Below are positions 25,411 to 36,307 of a stretch of 64,000 nucleotides of DNA, one piece after another. The DNA lies in NCBI RefSeq assembly GCF_000758755.1, contig NZ_JRMV01000275.1, positions 1 through 64,000 of the forward strand. Reading direction: 5' to 3'. Position 1 is the first letter of the stretch. Each line of letters begins with the position of its first letter. Made by a program: the position numbers and the translations under genes. Under the pieces are notes generated by a model. That model saw only the letters and a list, made by a program, of their open reading frames with translations. It was not told the origin of the DNA and searched no databases. This DNA comes from Actinomyces sp. S6-Spd3 (lineage in GTDB: Bacteria > Actinomycetota > Actinomycetes > Actinomycetales > Actinomycetaceae).

Positions 25411-28143
25411 GTGAGCGAGAACCATCCCGTTGTCAACGGCCTATTGAGCCAGGTTCCCGATAACGACCCTGCTGAAACCTCCGAATGGGTCGAATCCCTA
25501 AGTGGTCTCATCGAGGAAAAGGGCGGTCCGCGCGCACGCTACATCCTGCTGCACATGCTGGATGAGGCAAGGCGCCAAGGCATCCAGCTCCCCCAGGAAT
25601 ACACGACTCCCTACGTCAACACCATCCCCGTTGATCAGGAACCTTACTTCCCCGGCGACGAGGCCATGGAGCGCCAGTACCGCCGCTGGATCCGTTGGAA
25701 TGCAGCCGTTCAAGTGACGCGCGCACAGCGCCCCGGCGTCAAGGTTGGCGGACACATCTCGTCGTATGCCTCGGTCTCCACTCTTTATGAAGTCGGCTTG
25801 AACCACTTCTTCCGCGGAAAGGACCACCCCGGCGGCGGCGACCACGTGTTCTTCCAAGGCCACGCCTCCCCCGGCCCCTACGCCCGTGCCTTCATCGAGG
25901 GACGTCTCTCCGAAGAACAGATGGACGGTTTCCGCCAGCAAGTTTCCACCGCGCACGGCCTGCCCTCCTACCCGCACCCGCGTCAGCTCCCCGAGTTCTG
26001 GGAATTCCCGACGGTGTCGCTGGGTCTTGGCCCTGCCGAGGCCATCTACCAGGCATGGTTCGACAAGTACCTTCACCTGCGCGGTATCAAGGACACCTCA
26101 CTCCAACACACCTGGGCTTTCATCGGCGATGGCGAAATGGACGAACCCGAGTCCCGTGGCATGCTCCAGCTGGCAGCCCAGCAGGGCTTGGACAACCTGA
26201 CCTTCGTCATCAACTGCAACCTGCAGCGTCTGGACGGCCCGGTCCGCGGTAATGGCAAGATCATTCAGGAACTGGAAGCCTTCTTCAAGGGCGCCGGCTG
26301 GAACGTCATCAAGGTGATTTGGGGCCGCGGATGGGATCAGCTGCTCGCTTCCGACAAGGACGATGCCCTTGTTCACTTGATGAACGAAACGCTTGACGGC
26401 GACTACCAGACCTTCAAGGCTAACGACGGCGCCTACATCCGTGAGCACTTCTTCGGACGCGACCCGCGTACCAAGGCCATGGTTCAAAACTGGACCGACG
26501 ACCAGATTTGGGCATTGCAGCGCGGCGGCCACGATTACCGTAAGGTCTACGCTGCATACAAGGCTGCGATGGAACACACCGGTCAGCCCACCGTCATCCT
26601 TGCACACACCATTAAGGGCTACGCTCTGGGCAGTCACTTCGCTGGTCGCAATTCGACGCACCAGATGAAGAAGCTGACCTTGGAAGACGCAAAGCAGCTT
26701 CGTGATCGTCTGCAGATCCCCATCACAGATGAGGAACTCGAGCGCGATCCCTATATGCCTCCCTACTACATGCCGCCGGCAGATCACCCGGCTCTGCTCT
26801 ACATGAACGAGCTTCGTGAAAAGCTGGGCGGCTGGGTGCCCGAGCGTCGAGACCACCAGCCTAAGCTCCCCGAGCTTCCCGTTAAGCCTTTCGAGGCTCT
26901 TTCCAAGGGCTCAGGCAAGCTTGAGGTGGCAACGACCATGGCTTTGGTGCGCCTCATTAAGGATCTCATCAAGGATAAGAATGTCGGCAAGTATTTCGTG
27001 CCGATTATTCCCGATGAGGCTCGTACCTTCGGTCTGGATGCGATCTTCCCCTCTGCGAAGATCTTTAATACGACGGGGCAGGCATACACTCCGGTTGATG
27101 CGGACATGATGCTCTCTTACCGTGAATCCGAGCAGGGGCAGGTTCTGCACACCGGTATCACCGAGGCCGGAAGTGCTGCAGCCTTCCAGGTAGTCGGTAC
27201 CGCATACGCGACTCATAACCTCCCCATGGTCCCCTTCTACATCTTCTACTCGATGTTTGGTTTCCAACGCACAGGCGATCAGTTCTGGGCTGCCGGGGAC
27301 CAGCTTTCGAAGGGCTTCGTCATTGGCGCGACTGCGGGTCGTACGACTTTGACGGGTGAAGGCCTCCAGCACATGGATGGAAATTCTCAGGTGCTTGCGG
27401 CGACGAACCACGCCTTCGTGTGTTACGACCCCGCTTATGCCTACGAATTGCGCCACATCATGAGCGATGGCCTGGAGCGCATGTACGGTGATGCAGGCGG
27501 ACGCGACCCGAATGTTATGTACTACCTGACCGTCTACAACGAACCGATCCACCAGCCTGCAGAGCCGGAGAACTTGGACGTTAACGGTCTAATCAAGGGA
27601 ATCTACCGCTTGGATGACCACCAGAACTTCGGCGGCCCCAAGGCACAGCTCCTTGCCTCCGGTGTCGGTGTTCCGTGGGCACGTGAGGCCCGCGAACTCC
27701 TCGCCCGTGATTGGGGCGTTGACGCTGCGGTATGGTCGGTCACCTCGTGGACAGAATTGCGTCGCGAGGCCTTGGAGGCGGAAGAATTCAACTTCCTCCA
27801 CCCGAGCGAAGCGGCACGCACCCCCTTCATTTCCTCTCAGTTGCAGGGAAGCGAAGGACCCTTCGTCGCTTCCTCTGACTTCGATCGTATGCTCCCTGAC
27901 CAGATCCGTCAGTGGGTCCCCGGCGACTACCACGTGCTGGGCGCGGATGGTTTTGGCTTCTCGGATACCCGCCGCGCTGCGCGCCGTTGGTTCCATATCG
28001 ATGCTGAGTCAATGACTGTTCGAGTCCTCAAGGCGCTTGCTGACCGCGGGCAGATTGATCGTTCCCTCGTCCAAGAGGCGATCAACCGCTACCAGCTCTT
28101 CAACTACTCGATCTCCGGAAACGATCACGCCGGCGACGAGTAA
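25411..28143 (+). CDS. aceE: Pyruvate dehydrogenase E1, homodimeric
   Basis: AceE decarboxylates pyruvate with thiamine diphosphate and acetylates the lipoyl group of E2, feeding the TCA cycle and lipid synthesis. The 910-residue length is that of the single-chain E1. The TPP/Mg site is visible as [12 protein letters not shown] followed by [17 protein letters not shown]. The substrate region [15 protein letters not shown]-type segment (here [19 protein letters not shown]) and the C-terminal transketolase-like domains are complete. It starts with GTG 25411, with AGAGGAG about ten bases upstream. E2 and E3 are not in the window. It needs lipoylated E2, supplied by lipAB at 13832-15612. Confidence 0.97.
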   Translation: MSENHPVVNGLLSQVPDNDPAETSEWVESLSGLIEEKGGPRARYILLHMLDEARRQGIQLPQEYTTPYVNTIPVDQEPYFPGDEAMERQYRRWIRWNAAVQVTRAQRPGVKVGGHISSYASVSTLYEVGLNHFFRGKDHPGGGDHVFFQGHASPGPYARAFIEGRLSEEQMDGFRQQVSTAHGLPSYPHPRQLPEFWEFPTVSLGLGPAEAIYQAWFDKYLHLRGIKDTSLQHTWAFIGDGEMDEPESRGMLQLAAQQGLDNLTFVINCNLQRLDGPVRGNGKIIQELEAFFKGAGWNVIKVIWGRGWDQLLASDKDDALVHLMNETLDGDYQTFKANDGAYIREHFFGRDPRTKAMVQNWTDDQIWALQRGGHDYRKVYAAYKAAMEHTGQPTVILAHTIKGYALGSHFAGRNSTHQMKKLTLEDAKQLRDRLQIPITDEELERDPYMPPYYMPPADHPALLYMNELREKLGGWVPERRDHQPKLPELPVKPFEALSKGSGKLEVATTMALVRLIKDLIKDKNVGKYFVPIIPDEARTFGLDAIFPSAKIFNTTGQAYTPVDADMMLSYRESEQGQVLHTGITEAGSAAAFQVVGTAYATHNLPMVPFYIFYSMFGFQRTGDQFWAAGDQLSKGFVIGATAGRTTLTGEGLQHMDGNSQVLAATNHAFVCYDPAYAYELRHIMSDGLERMYGDAGGRDPNVMYYLTVYNEPIHQPAEPENLDVNGLIKGIYRLDDHQNFGGPKAQLLASGVGVPWAREARELLARDWGVDAAVWSVTSWTELRREALEAEEFNFLHPSEAARTPFISSQLQGSEGPFVASSDFDRMLPDQIRQWVPGDYHVLGADGFGFSDTRRAARRWFHIDAESMTVRVLKALADRGQIDRSLVQEAINRYQLFNYSISGNDHAGDE

Positions 28144-28186
28144 AGATCCTCTCGAAGGCTCATATTGACCGATGGGCAGTTGATGT

Positions 28187-28224
28187 AAGTGGGTGCGGAT
28201 CCCAAACGGGATTCGCACCCACTT
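28187..28224 (+). terminator. aceE terminator
   Basis: A perfect or near-perfect 17-bp stem (28187-28203 with 28208-28224, one G-U pair) with a 4-base loop is followed by a short T-run, 44 bases after the aceE stop. Confidence 0.85.
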
Positions 28225-28266
28225 TTGTCATTGATCCAGCTTTTCACTCATACATGCAAATAGCGC

Positions 28267-28312
28267 GAGACGCTGCTACCCGGGGCACAAACTCACCGGG
28301 TAGCAGCGTCTC
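28267..28312 (-). terminator. aspA terminator
   Basis: A perfect 17-bp stem (28267-28283 with 28296-28312) with a 12-base loop begins 11 bases after the aspA stop on the minus strand. Together with the aceE hairpin it isolates the two convergent genes. Confidence 0.8.
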
Positions 28313-28323
28313 ATCAAAACTAA

Positions 28324-29736
28324 TCAGTCGACGTGAGCGCCCCTGTAATGCGGGTTTGCAAGGTTCTCCGGCGACAAAATCGCTTCGACTTCTTCGTCAG
28401 AGAGAAGCCCCATCTCTGCGATAACTTCTCGCACGGTCTTCCCCTCGGCAGCGGCGCGTTTCCCAACGATGTCACCCAGATGGTGTCCGATCACGTCATT
28501 GAAGTAGGTGACAATGCCGATCGAGTTTTCGACGTAGGCTCGGCACACATCGGCATTGGCAGTAATCCCCTTCACGCAACGCTCACGAAGAGTGTCACAA
28601 GCGTTGACCAGAAGATCGATCGATTCAAAGATCGCCTGAGCGATGACCGGTTCCATCACGTTGAGTTGCAGCTGGCCGGCTTCAGCCGCCATCGTTACAG
28701 TCTGGTCATTTCCGATGACCTTGAAGCAGACCTGATTGACGACCTCGGGAATGATGGGATTGACCTTCGCTGGCATGATAGATGAACCCGCTGCCATTTC
28801 TGGGAGGTTAATCTCGTTCAATCCTGCGCGCGGCCCCGAAGCAAGCAAGCGCAAGTCGTTGCAAATCTTCGAAAGCTTCACCGCGGTACGCTTAATCGCT
28901 GCGTGCATCGAAACGTAAGCGCCAGTATCTGACGTTGCCTCAACCAAGTGGGTTGCTGCCTTTACTCGAGCCCCACTGATCTGAGCCAAATGACGCACGA
29001 CTGCTTCCTGGTAACCCGCAGGAGTATTGAGCCCAGTGCCAATAGCGGTTGCACCCAGGTTAGTTTCAAGAAGCAACTCCGAGTTCGCCTCGAGACGCGG
29101 ATCCTCTTCGCGCAAGGTCACTGCAAACGCAGTCATCTCCTGTCCAAGAGTCATGGGAACAGCATCCTGAAGCTGCGTACGACCCATGGTGAGAATGTCG
29201 TGGAATTCTTCTCCCTTTGCGTCAAAAGCCCCTGCGAGGTCTTCGATGGCAGTGCGCAGTCTTTCGACTTTACCGTGCAAGGCTAGACGGAATGCCGTTG
29301 GATAGGCATCGTTGGTGGACTGCGAGTGATTGACGTGATCGTTGGGATTAATGACCGAGTAGTCCCCTCGAGGCAACCCCATCATTTCGAGTGCGCGGTT
29401 AGCGATGACTTCGTTCGCGTTCATATTGACGCTTGTCCCAGCGCCACCTTGGAACTGATCGATTGGGAATTGGTCCATGCATGAACCATTCGTCAAAATG
29501 TCATCACAAGCGGCGACAATCGCATCAGCTGACTTCGCGCTAATCACACGCAATTCGCGGTTTGCCAGCGCACAGGCTTTCTTCACTTGGACGATGGCAC
29601 GAATCAGTTCAGGAACTTGATTGATACTGCGGCCGCTGATCTGATAGTTCTCAAGAGCTCGCAGGGTATGAATCCCCCAATACGCATCATCGGGAACCTC
29701 ACGCGTGCCCAGCAGATCTTCTTCGATACGTGCCAC
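28324..29736 (-). CDS. aspA: Aspartate ammonia-lyase
   Basis: AspA reversibly converts aspartate to fumarate and ammonia. The 470-residue protein has the fumarase/aspartase superfamily signature in the form [20 protein letters not shown]; the Ala in MPAKVNP and the [12 protein letters not shown] continuation favour aspartase over FumC. Other active-site segments are [26 protein letters not shown] and [12 protein letters not shown]. The start is GTG 29736 with AAGGAG seven bases upstream. In fermenting or anaerobic actinobacteria it supplies fumarate as electron acceptor. It appears to be a single-gene unit, 65 bases from the ACP-like gene. Confidence 0.93.
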   Translation of the reverse strand: MARIEEDLLGTREVPDDAYWGIHTLRALENYQISGRSINQVPELIRAIVQVKKACALANRELRVISAKSADAIVAACDDILTNGSCMDQFPIDQFQGGAGTSVNMNANEVIANRALEMMGLPRGDYSVINPNDHVNHSQSTNDAYPTAFRLALHGKVERLRTAIEDLAGAFDAKGEEFHDILTMGRTQLQDAVPMTLGQEMTAFAVTLREEDPRLEANSELLLETNLGATAIGTGLNTPAGYQEAVVRHLAQISGARVKAATHLVEATSDTGAYVSMHAAIKRTAVKLSKICNDLRLLASGPRAGLNEINLPEMAAGSSIMPAKVNPIIPEVVNQVCFKVIGNDQTVTMAAEAGQLQLNVMEPVIAQAIFESIDLLVNACDTLRERCVKGITANADVCRAYVENSIGIVTYFNDVIGHHLGDIVGKRAAAEGKTVREVIAEMGLLSDEEVEAILSPENLANPHYRGAHVD

Positions 29737-29801
29737 CTGTTATCTCCTTGATTCAGTGCGTCAGCTATGGCTCTCTTTGATTTTAGGACACGAATTGAGA
29801 A

Positions 29802-30152
29802 CTAGTGAGTCAGCTCATCGACGCTGGCGAAGATATCCCCAAAACTGTGCCAGTCAGCAATGATGGCATCCTCAATGCTGATGTTCAGTTCATGTTCAAT
29901 TGCCGTGACAATCGCATAGAGAGAAAGAGTATCGAGGTCGAGCTCCTCCAATGAAAGGCCGTCGCGAAGCTGAGATTCCTCGATAGAAGTATGTGCACGC
30001 ACCGCACTGACGACAACCTCGCGAACATGCGCACTTCTTTCTTCTTGCGCTTTCTCGCGTGCGCCCTCGATCGCGTCTACAGGAGTATTTTCGGCATTCG
30101 AGGCCAAGGCTTGACCGAGTGCATCTCCTAGGAGATCGCCAATGGTCCCCAT
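29802..30152 (-). CDS. Acyl-carrier-protein-like protein with Thr at the Ser site
   Basis: The 116-residue protein ends in an ACP-like four-helix pattern. The helix-II motif that should read D-S-L is LDLDTLSLYAIV: the codon is ACT (Thr) where the 4'-phosphopantetheine Ser is expected. The rest (AIEHELNISI, then a domain-ending VDEL) fits ACP. It begins four bases after the DUF3145 gene stop, the neighbour that commonly sits beside acpP-fabF in actinobacteria, but no fab genes are here. It may be a relic ACP that is no longer modified, or use the nearby Ser. An N-terminal extension of about 45 residues is unusual. Confidence 0.65.
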   Translation of the reverse strand: MGTIGDLLGDALGQALASNAENTPVDAIEGAREKAQEERSAHVREVVVSAVRAHTSIEESQLRDGLSLEELDLDTLSLYAIVTAIEHELNISIEDAIIADWHSFGDIFASVDELTH

Positions 30153-30155
30153 CCG

Positions 30156-30656
30156 TCAGCCCACTCGATTCAACCAGCGTACGGGAGCACCCGCTCCAGC
30201 ATGACGGAAAGGTTCAAGTTCATCGTCCCATGCCTGGCCAAGAGCAAGATCTAATCCTTCACGCAGTTCCTCATAGGAAGTGGCGTTTTCAATTGCAGCG
30301 CGAACGCGATCCTCGGGAACAACAACATTGCCCACGCTATCCATTTGGGCATGGAAGATTCCCAAAGACGGCGTGTGAGACCACCGGCCAGCATCGCATG
30401 ACGGGCTTGCTTCTTCGGTCACTTCGTAGCGCAGGTGTTCCCAACCGCGAAGTGCAGATGCGAGGCGGGCTCCAGAACCGGCACTGCCCACCCACGAGTA
30501 CTCGCTCCTCAACATCCCGGGAGCAGCTTCTTGCGGAGTCCACTGCAAATGAACTTCAGTTCCCAAGGCAGCACCAACGGCCCACTCGATGTGCGGACAA
30601 AGAGCAGGCGGGGTTGAGTGTATGAAAAGTACACCGCGGGTATAGGTCCCTCGCAT
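30156..30656 (-). CDS. DUF3145 family protein
   Basis: This 166-residue protein matches DUF3145, a conserved actinobacterial family often next to type II fatty acid synthase genes. Characteristic are the N-terminal RGVLFIHSTPPALCPHIEWA, the WTPQ and EYSWVGSAGSGARLASALRGW region, and the C-terminal DDELEPFRHAG and VRWLNRVG. Function unknown. I start at ATG 30656, with AGGAGG upstream, rather than 30719. It is followed directly by the ACP-like gene, so the two are probably made together. Confidence 0.88.
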   Translation of the reverse strand: MRGTYTRGVLFIHSTPPALCPHIEWAVGAALGTEVHLQWTPQEAAPGMLRSEYSWVGSAGSGARLASALRGWEHLRYEVTEEASPSCDAGRWSHTPSLGIFHAQMDSVGNVVVPEDRVRAAIENATSYEELREGLDLALGQAWDDELEPFRHAGAGAPVRWLNRVG

Positions 30657-30725
30657 TGTGGCCTCCTGTGTTTGAGGATCGTCTTCCCCTACGTCCTCTT
30701 CCATCAATGCCACAAACAAACGGTG

Positions 30726-30744
30726 TAAAGCTATTCTAACCTAA
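30726..30744 (-). promoter_or_regulatory. possible promoter / DtxR-like site for DUF3145 gene
   Basis: On the minus strand, just beyond the def terminator, TTAGGTTAGAATAGCTTTA contains a -10-like TAGAAT and matches the DtxR/IdeR box consensus at 14 of 19 positions by my count. The AT-rich composition raises the chance of coincidence. Confidence 0.3.
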
Positions 30745-30745
30745 A

Positions 30746-30779
30746 AACTGCGGCGGATCCCAAAGGATCCGCCGCAGTT
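30746..30779 (-). terminator. def-proS terminator
   Basis: A perfect 15-bp stem (30746-30760 with 30765-30779) with a 4-base loop is followed on the minus strand by a T-run, 29 bases after the def stop. Strong intrinsic terminator. Confidence 0.9.
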
Positions 30780-30807
30780 GCGTGTGATTGATGTTCACAT
30801 ATTGCTT

Positions 30808-31299
30808 TTAGTAGTTCTGCTCACGAATCTCGCGCAGCGCGCGCTTGCGAGTCTTACGATCCAAGCGATCAATGTAGAGCATCCCGTCCAAGTGATCACA
30901 TTCGTGTTGAAGACACCGAGCCATGAGCTCCTCGCCTTCAACGACAACAGGCTTGCCATCCAAATCGATGCCCTCCACACGCGCATACCATGCACGCTGA
31001 GTGGGGAACCACAACTGCGGTACAGAAAGGCAGCCCTCGTCCCCGTCTTGATACTCATCTTCACTGAGTTCAACGATCCGGGGATTAAGCACGTAGCCGA
31101 TCTCGCCGTCAATGTTGTAAGAAAAGGCGCGCAGTCCAACACCGATCTGATTCGCAGCCAAACCAGCGCGACCATCCATATCCACAGTTTCGAGGAGATC
31201 TTCAACCAGCGCCTTCACGCTCTGATCGATATCGCGAATGGGATCACAGGGAGTGCGCAGGACCGGATCACCGATCACTCGAATCTCGCGAAGAGCCAT
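30808..31299 (-). CDS. def: Peptide deformylase
   Basis: Def removes the formyl group from nascent proteins before methionine aminopeptidase acts. The three family motifs are intact in 163 residues: [11 protein letters not shown] (motif 1, near 46), EGCLSVP (motif 2, near 89) and [12 protein letters not shown] (motif 3, near 131), giving the Cys and two His metal ligands plus Glu. It follows proS by five bases, in the same transcript, and ends at a strong terminator. The ATG at 31299 has GGAAGGTG upstream. Confidence 0.96.
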   Translation of the reverse strand: MALREIRVIGDPVLRTPCDPIRDIDQSVKALVEDLLETVDMDGRAGLAANQIGVGLRAFSYNIDGEIGYVLNPRIVELSEDEYQDGDEGCLSVPQLWFPTQRAWYARVEGIDLDGKPVVVEGEELMARCLQHECDHLDGMLYIDRLDRKTRKRALREIREQNY

Positions 31300-31304
31300 T
31301 TACT

Positions 31305-33110
31305 TCACCTTCCCAAAAGATCACGATGGATCTGCTCGATACGCTCCACCGCAGATTCGACCGGAACTTCAAAAGACTCTCCGCTCGCGCGCAGGCGAAT
31401 CTCAACCTTGCCTTCAGCAAGGCCTCGTCCAACGACGACCGAAACCGGGATACCCACGAGCTCAGCGTCCGCGAACTTCACGCCTGCGGAAACCTTACGA
31501 CGATCATCAAAAAGGACGTCCAAACCATCGCGGTCCAGGGCCGATGAAATCGATACTGCGGTATCGAAAATCTCGTCTGTCTTACCCGTGGCCAGGACGT
31601 GTACGTCGAAGGGAGCGATATTCGCGGGCCATGCCAGACCACGCTCATCGCTGTTGGTTTCTGCAAGCGCGGCCAGAACACGAGAGACACCGATTCCATA
31701 GGAACCCATAGTGACGACCTGGCTCTTACCGTTCTCGTCAAGCACCGTCAGTCCCAAGGACTTCGCATACTTGCGTCCCAGCTGGAAGATATGACCGACC
31801 TCGATGCCACGTTCCAGGTGCAGAGGACCAGAACCGTCGGGAGCAAGATCCCCCTCACGGACTTCAGCAGCCTCGATCGTTCCATCAGCCGTAAAATCAC
31901 GACCCATGGTCAACCAATAAACGTGCTTACCGGGAGTATTCGCACCCGCAATCCACGTCGTTCCATCAACAACGCGAGGATCAACCAGGAAACGGATCCC
32001 GCCAACCGGGTTGCCGTCTTCATCCAGATGACGTGCGGGAGAGTTCGGACCAGCGGCCATAGGACCGATGTAGCCCGGAACCAACTCGGGGTACTTCGCC
32101 AAGTCTTCCGGTGTCGACATTTCCACCTCAGCGGGAGCAACCGAGGCCTCGAGGCGCTTCATATCAACGTCACGATCCCCAGGCACGCCGAGCAGCACAA
32201 CCTCGCGCTCCCCATCGGGATGGGTCAAGGTCACCACAAAGCTCTTCAATGTATCCGAGGCCTGCCACGGACGATCCTCACGCGGATAGAGCTCGTTCGA
32301 GCGCTCCACCAGAGCATCGATCGTCGGGGCATTGGGCGTCTCACGCATCTCAACCGCAGGAATACCGTCGAAAGGAATCGGCTCCGGCGCGGGGGTCACC
32401 ACGGCCTCGGCATTAGCGGCGTAGCCACCCGGGGAACGCACGAAAGTATCCTCACCGATCGGGCTGGGGTGAAGGAATTCCTCGGAGCGAGAACCGCCCA
32501 TCGCACCAGACATCGCCGAAACGATGACGTATTCCAAGCCCAGGCGCTTGAAGATACGCTCGTAGGTGTCGCGCTCATTCTGGTAGGAAACATCCAGCCC
32601 GGCATCGTCGATATCGAAGGAATACGCATCCTTCATGACAAACTCACGGCCACGGATCAGACCCGCGCGCGGACGCGCTTCATCGCGATACTTCGTCTGG
32701 ATCTGGTAGATGGTCAAAGGAAGATCCTTGTAGGAGGAATACTGATCCTTCACCAGGAGGGTAAACATCTCCTCATGGGTCGGGGCCAGCAAGTAGTCCC
32801 CGCCCTTACGATCCTGAAGCTTGAACAGCGTTGGGCCATACTCGTCCCAGCGATGTGTCTCCTTGTAGGGATCCGCCGGCAGAAGCGCAGGAAGATGAAC
32901 TTCCTGAGCGCCCATCGCATCCATCTCTTCACGAACGATGTCTTCAACCTTACGCAAAAGGCGTAGGCCCAGAGGAAGCCACGTGTAGATGCCAGGAGCT
33001 GTACGACGAATGTAGCCAGCACGGACAAGGAGCTTATGCGAAATTACCTCGGCATCTGCCGGGTCTTCACGCAAAGTACGCAGAAAAAAAGAGGAAAGAG
33101 TTCTTAACAC
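31305..33110 (-). CDS. proS: Proline--tRNA ligase, bacterial type
   Basis: ProS is a class II synthetase. The 601 residues show the bacterial ProRS architecture: catalytic motifs TYWLPLG-like [14 protein letters not shown] and [10 protein letters not shown], motif 2 [17 protein letters not shown], an editing insertion domain (about residues 225-410), motif 3 [16 protein letters not shown], and a C-terminal anticodon-binding domain ([15 protein letters not shown]). The start GTG 33110 gives the expected N-terminus ([15 protein letters not shown]); the Shine-Dalgarno is very close, so exact initiation is uncertain. It is co-transcribed with def. Confidence 0.96.
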   Translation of the reverse strand: MLRTLSSFFLRTLREDPADAEVISHKLLVRAGYIRRTAPGIYTWLPLGLRLLRKVEDIVREEMDAMGAQEVHLPALLPADPYKETHRWDEYGPTLFKLQDRKGGDYLLAPTHEEMFTLLVKDQYSSYKDLPLTIYQIQTKYRDEARPRAGLIRGREFVMKDAYSFDIDDAGLDVSYQNERDTYERIFKRLGLEYVIVSAMSGAMGGSRSEEFLHPSPIGEDTFVRSPGGYAANAEAVVTPAPEPIPFDGIPAVEMRETPNAPTIDALVERSNELYPREDRPWQASDTLKSFVVTLTHPDGEREVVLLGVPGDRDVDMKRLEASVAPAEVEMSTPEDLAKYPELVPGYIGPMAAGPNSPARHLDEDGNPVGGIRFLVDPRVVDGTTWIAGANTPGKHVYWLTMGRDFTADGTIEAAEVREGDLAPDGSGPLHLERGIEVGHIFQLGRKYAKSLGLTVLDENGKSQVVTMGSYGIGVSRVLAALAETNSDERGLAWPANIAPFDVHVLATGKTDEIFDTAVSISSALDRDGLDVLFDDRRKVSAGVKFADAELVGIPVSVVVGRGLAEGKVEIRLRASGESFEVPVESAVERIEQIHRDLLGR

Positions 33111-33125
33111 ACCTCAATCCTAAAG

Positions 33126-33162
33126 CACGGCGGGCACAGGCACGAAGCCTGCACCCGCCGTG
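33126..33162 (-). terminator. hairpin between SRPBCC gene and proS
   Basis: A 9-bp G-C-rich outer stem (33126-33134 with 33154-33162) plus a 5-bp inner stem separated by a 2x2 internal loop lies 15 bases after the SRPBCC gene stop. It probably ends that transcript ahead of proS. Confidence 0.65.
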
Positions 33163-33176
33163 GCATATTGTTCAGC

Positions 33177-33686
33177 TCACAAAGCCTCTGCTGCTTCCTT
33201 CAAATCACGCAGCATCGACATGGTGGAATACGACTCAGCGCACACTCCAGCCCACAGGCGCCACGCAGGAACAGACTCAGTTGCCTGATGACGCTCACGC
33301 AGGTGCAGGCGAGTACGATCGTTGGCCTCGGGAAGAAGAGCAAAAGTACAGGTACCGGTGTAGTCCTCAACCTGGTCTTCCCACTCAACATTGCTTCCAG
33401 GCGCAGGAACGCGAATAACCAAGCAGTCGTTTTCCTGGCGGATCAGCACACGACCGTCTTCATCCTCTTCAAAAGCAGCGTCCAAAACTTCCCAGACGCG
33501 CGTCGGAAGAGCATCGATAACGACCGAGCGATCGACGACGACATCAGCGTTAGGCAGCTCAAGGTCTCCGGGCAGAGAAACCGCGGCCTCGGAACGGGTC
33601 AATCCGATACGGCGCGGGAAACCCGTCGCGCAGATCGCACCCGCACACCCCAGCACGCCCAGAGCCAATACGTGACGAATCTTCAT
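33177..33686 (-). CDS. SRPBCC-fold protein with N-terminal hydrophobic segment
   Basis: The 169-residue protein begins MKIRHVLALGVLGCAGAIC, a short positively charged and hydrophobic stretch that could be a membrane anchor or signal peptide. After about residue 45 it follows the SRPBCC/polyketide-cyclase pattern (VVVDRSVVIDALPTRVWEVL, then beta strands and a C-terminal long helix). Such domains bind hydrophobic ligands; no ligand can be assigned. I use ATG 33686 with GAAGGGG six bases upstream. It is an orphan between ispG and proS, with a hairpin following. Confidence 0.65.
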   Translation of the reverse strand: MKIRHVLALGVLGCAGAICATGFPRRIGLTRSEAAVSLPGDLELPNADVVVDRSVVIDALPTRVWEVLDAAFEEDEDGRVLIRQENDCLVIRVPAPGSNVEWEDQVEDYTGTCTFALLPEANDRTRLHLRERHQATESVPAWRLWAGVCAESYSTMSMLRDLKEAAEAL

Positions 33687-33767
33687 AACAATCCCCTTCA
33701 TTGAAGCGGTAGTAGCAATTGTTTTCTTAGTAGTGAAGGATACGTGAAGCGCAATCGCGCAACTCCC

Positions 33768-34925
33768 CTAGCGGATGATGGGCATGACCTCGACAGAGCC
33801 TTCCCCCTCTTCCAAGCCCATTTCTTCAGCCAAAAGATTAGCGTGCTTGATCAAGGTGGGAACGATGTTGTCTTCGGGAACGGTCTCAACAACTTCTCCA
33901 CGGATAAAAATCTGTCCCTTACCATTTCCCGAGGCCACACCCAGGTCAGCTTCACGAGCCTCGCCGGGACCATTCACCACGCAGCCCATGACGGCAACGC
34001 GAAGGGGAACAGTAAGGTCCTTGAGGCCTTCAGTGACATTCTCAGCAAGCGTCCACACGTCAACTTGGGCACGCCCACACGAAGGGCACGAGACGATCTC
34101 AAGAGTCTTCTCACGCAGCCCCATAAATTCAAGAAGCTTCGTGCCAACCTTAACTTCTTCTACGGGAGGCGCAGAAAGCGAGACGCGAATCGTATCGCCG
34201 ATTCCATCGGCAAGAAGGACACCGAAAGCCGCACAGGACTTGATTGTCCCCTGGAATGCGGGGCCGGCCTCGGTCACTCCCAAGTGAAGAGGCCAATCGC
34301 CTTTCTCTGCAAGAAGACGGTAGGCCTGAACCATCGTGAGCACATCATGATGCTTGACGGAAATCTTGAAATCGTGGAAGTCATTTTCTTCGAAGAGCGA
34401 CGCTTCCCAAACGGCAGACTCAACCAGGGCCTCGGGAGTTGCTCGACCATACTTCTTGAGAAGGCGCGGATCCAAAGACCCAGCATTCACACCGATACGC
34501 AGTGACGTTCCATGATCGGAAGCCGCGCGGCAAATTTCCTTCACCTGGTCATCGAACTTACGAATGTTTCCCGGGTTCACGCGAACTGCACCACAACCGG
34601 CCTCGATCGCCGCGAAAACATACTTCGGATTGAAGTGGATGTCAGCGATCACGGGAATACGGGATTGCTTAACGATAATCGGAAGCGCCTCAGCATCCTT
34701 ATCGGTCGGGCAGGCAACGCGGACAATATCGCAGCCCGCTGCGGTCAACTCGGCAATCTGCTGCAGTGTCGCACCGATATCGTGTGTTTTCGTTGTCGTC
34801 ATCGACTGAACAGAAACGGGAGCCCCACCACCGACGGGTACATCCCCCACCATGATTCGACGAGTCTTTCGACGCGGAAACGGGCTTTCGTGGACGCTCG
34901 GCATCCCTAAGTTAATCTCAGTCAC
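33768..34925 (-). CDS. ispG: 4-hydroxy-3-methylbut-2-enyl diphosphate synthase
   Basis: IspG (GcpE) is the iron-sulfur enzyme of the penultimate MEP-pathway step to isoprenoid precursors. The 385-residue protein has the TIM-barrel part ([35 protein letters not shown]) and C-terminal cluster cysteines in SCPSCGR and [11 protein letters not shown] choose GTG 34925, since the family N-terminus reads M-T-x-(V/I)-N-L-G-M-P, over GTG 34943. It is the third gene of dxr - site-2 protease - ispG, the standard actinobacterial arrangement. Confidence 0.94.
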   Translation of the reverse strand: MTEINLGMPSVHESPFPRRKTRRIMVGDVPVGGGAPVSVQSMTTTKTHDIGATLQQIAELTAAGCDIVRVACPTDKDAEALPIIVKQSRIPVIADIHFNPKYVFAAIEAGCGAVRVNPGNIRKFDDQVKEICRAASDHGTSLRIGVNAGSLDPRLLKKYGRATPEALVESAVWEASLFEENDFHDFKISVKHHDVLTMVQAYRLLAEKGDWPLHLGVTEAGPAFQGTIKSCAAFGVLLADGIGDTIRVSLSAPPVEEVKVGTKLLEFMGLREKTLEIVSCPSCGRAQVDVWTLAENVTEGLKDLTVPLRVAVMGCVVNGPGEAREADLGVASGNGKGQIFIRGEVVETVPEDNIVPTLIKHANLLAEEMGLEEGEGSVEVMPIIR

Positions 34926-34972
34926 CTTGTTATTATCTCCCACTCGAAACTGGCTGGCACGCGGGCTCAGCT

Positions 34973-36202
34973 CTATTGCAAAGAAATTGGCGCAATGATG
35001 TCAGCTGCGACCAGCAAGACTGTCATAGCGATCAGGAGTGCGCCCATCGTATATGTCAGCGGCATCAAGCGAGCAGTATCGGCGGGCGGCGGAACTTGCC
35101 TGCCTCTGGCACGAGCAATCCCACGCCGAATCCACTCGTAAAGCGCGGAAACAATATGCCCACCATCAAGCGGGGGGAAAGGCAGAAGATTAAAAACAAA
35201 AAGCGCCATATTGAGAGAAGCCAAAATCGACAGAAGTAGTGCAAGCGAGCGCATCCATCCCCCGCTGGAAGCAGTGACCTCCGAAGAAGTCGCATCTGCT
35301 GCGATTCGACCAATTCCAACAACCGACATCACGCCTGCAGAATCGCGCGGTGTGCCCTTAACGAGCGATTGCCCAACATCCCACAAGGCAAGTGGCAAGC
35401 GAACGACAACTTGTACGGTACCGGTAAAGGTCTGCCACACTGACGAGGCTACGGTCGCTGGACTTGCCGCATGGTATTCGATTCCGGCAATCACACCAAT
35501 GTTCACAGAATCAGCCGTGCGCAGCGGGTCGATCTGAACATGATAACTCTGGCCTTGGCGTAGATAGTCGACGCCAATTTCACCCTGCGAGCTTGCAATC
35601 GCTTGGCGCATCTCATCCCACGACTGAACGCCTGTTCCGTTAATCGCGGTAATCGTGTCCCCACGCCGAATTCCAGCCGCGTATGCGGGAGCTTGGACGC
35701 TTGTTCCTTGCGAGGACAGCTCTTGGGGAACATCGCCGAGGGTCAGCGAGGCGCGAGGAATTCCGATCCCGACTAAAGCAACTGTCATGAGCACGATGGA
35801 TAGGAAGAGATTGACCATCGGCCCACCCAGCATGACAACGATCTTCTTGGCTGGATGAAGGAGATAAAATGCGCGAGATTCGTAGCCCTGAGGAATTTCT
35901 TCCATGCTTGCTTCGCGGGCTTCTTGGGCGAGAGTGGGCTTTCCCCTGCTATTCGTTGTCTTTATCCCCTCACGCGCCGGAGCAAACATTCCGACAATAC
36001 GGACGTAGCCGCCCAGAAGAATTGCTCGAAGGGAATAGGTTGTGTCGCCTTTCTTCCACGCAAGAAGTCTGGGGCCGAAACCGACAGCGAACTCAGGAAC
36101 GTAAACGCCGAATTTCTTGGCAGGAAGCATGTGACCGCATTCGTGCAGGGCAACCGAGATCAGCAAACCCACGATGACAATGACTACACCGATAATTCCC
36201 AC
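34973..36202 (-). CDS. Site-2 protease (RseP/Rip1-like, M50)
   Basis: This intramembrane zinc metalloprotease (409 residues) probably cleaves membrane-bound anti-sigma factors or other transmembrane substrates. HECGH at residues 20-24 in the first membrane helix and FPPLDGGH near residue 355 supply the His, His and Asp zinc ligands. A PDZ domain lies between (about 165-250; [18 protein letters not shown]). At least four membrane helices are visible. The start is GTG 36202 with AAGGA upstream. It lies between dxr and ispG, like Rip1 (Rv2869c) in Mycobacterium tuberculosis, but its substrates here are unknown. Confidence 0.92.
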   Translation of the reverse strand: MGIIGVVIVIVGLLISVALHECGHMLPAKKFGVYVPEFAVGFGPRLLAWKKGDTTYSLRAILLGGYVRIVGMFAPAREGIKTTNSRGKPTLAQEAREASMEEIPQGYESRAFYLLHPAKKIVVMLGGPMVNLFLSIVLMTVALVGIGIPRASLTLGDVPQELSSQGTSVQAPAYAAGIRRGDTITAINGTGVQSWDEMRQAIASSQGEIGVDYLRQGQSYHVQIDPLRTADSVNIGVIAGIEYHAASPATVASSVWQTFTGTVQVVVRLPLALWDVGQSLVKGTPRDSAGVMSVVGIGRIAADATSSEVTASSGGWMRSLALLLSILASLNMALFVFNLLPFPPLDGGHIVSALYEWIRRGIARARGRQVPPPADTARLMPLTYTMGALLIAMTVLLVAADIIAPISLQ

Positions 36203-36307
36203 GTTCGTCCTTCGTCCTCATCCAATGCGTGCGACGGTATTCCTACTGCCCCGACCTATTTAGCCTGTTCCAGCCTAGCGGCATCTAGTACGTATCCGCA
36301 GGCACAA

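Noticed and set aside
26911-27552. A 213-codon minus-strand frame opposite aceE
   Set aside because: Antisense to a certain aceE; no domain features.
31599-32966. A 455-codon plus-strand frame opposite proS
   Set aside because: Long antisense frame caused by codon bias in proS; composition is Arg/His/Thr-rich and no domain is seen.
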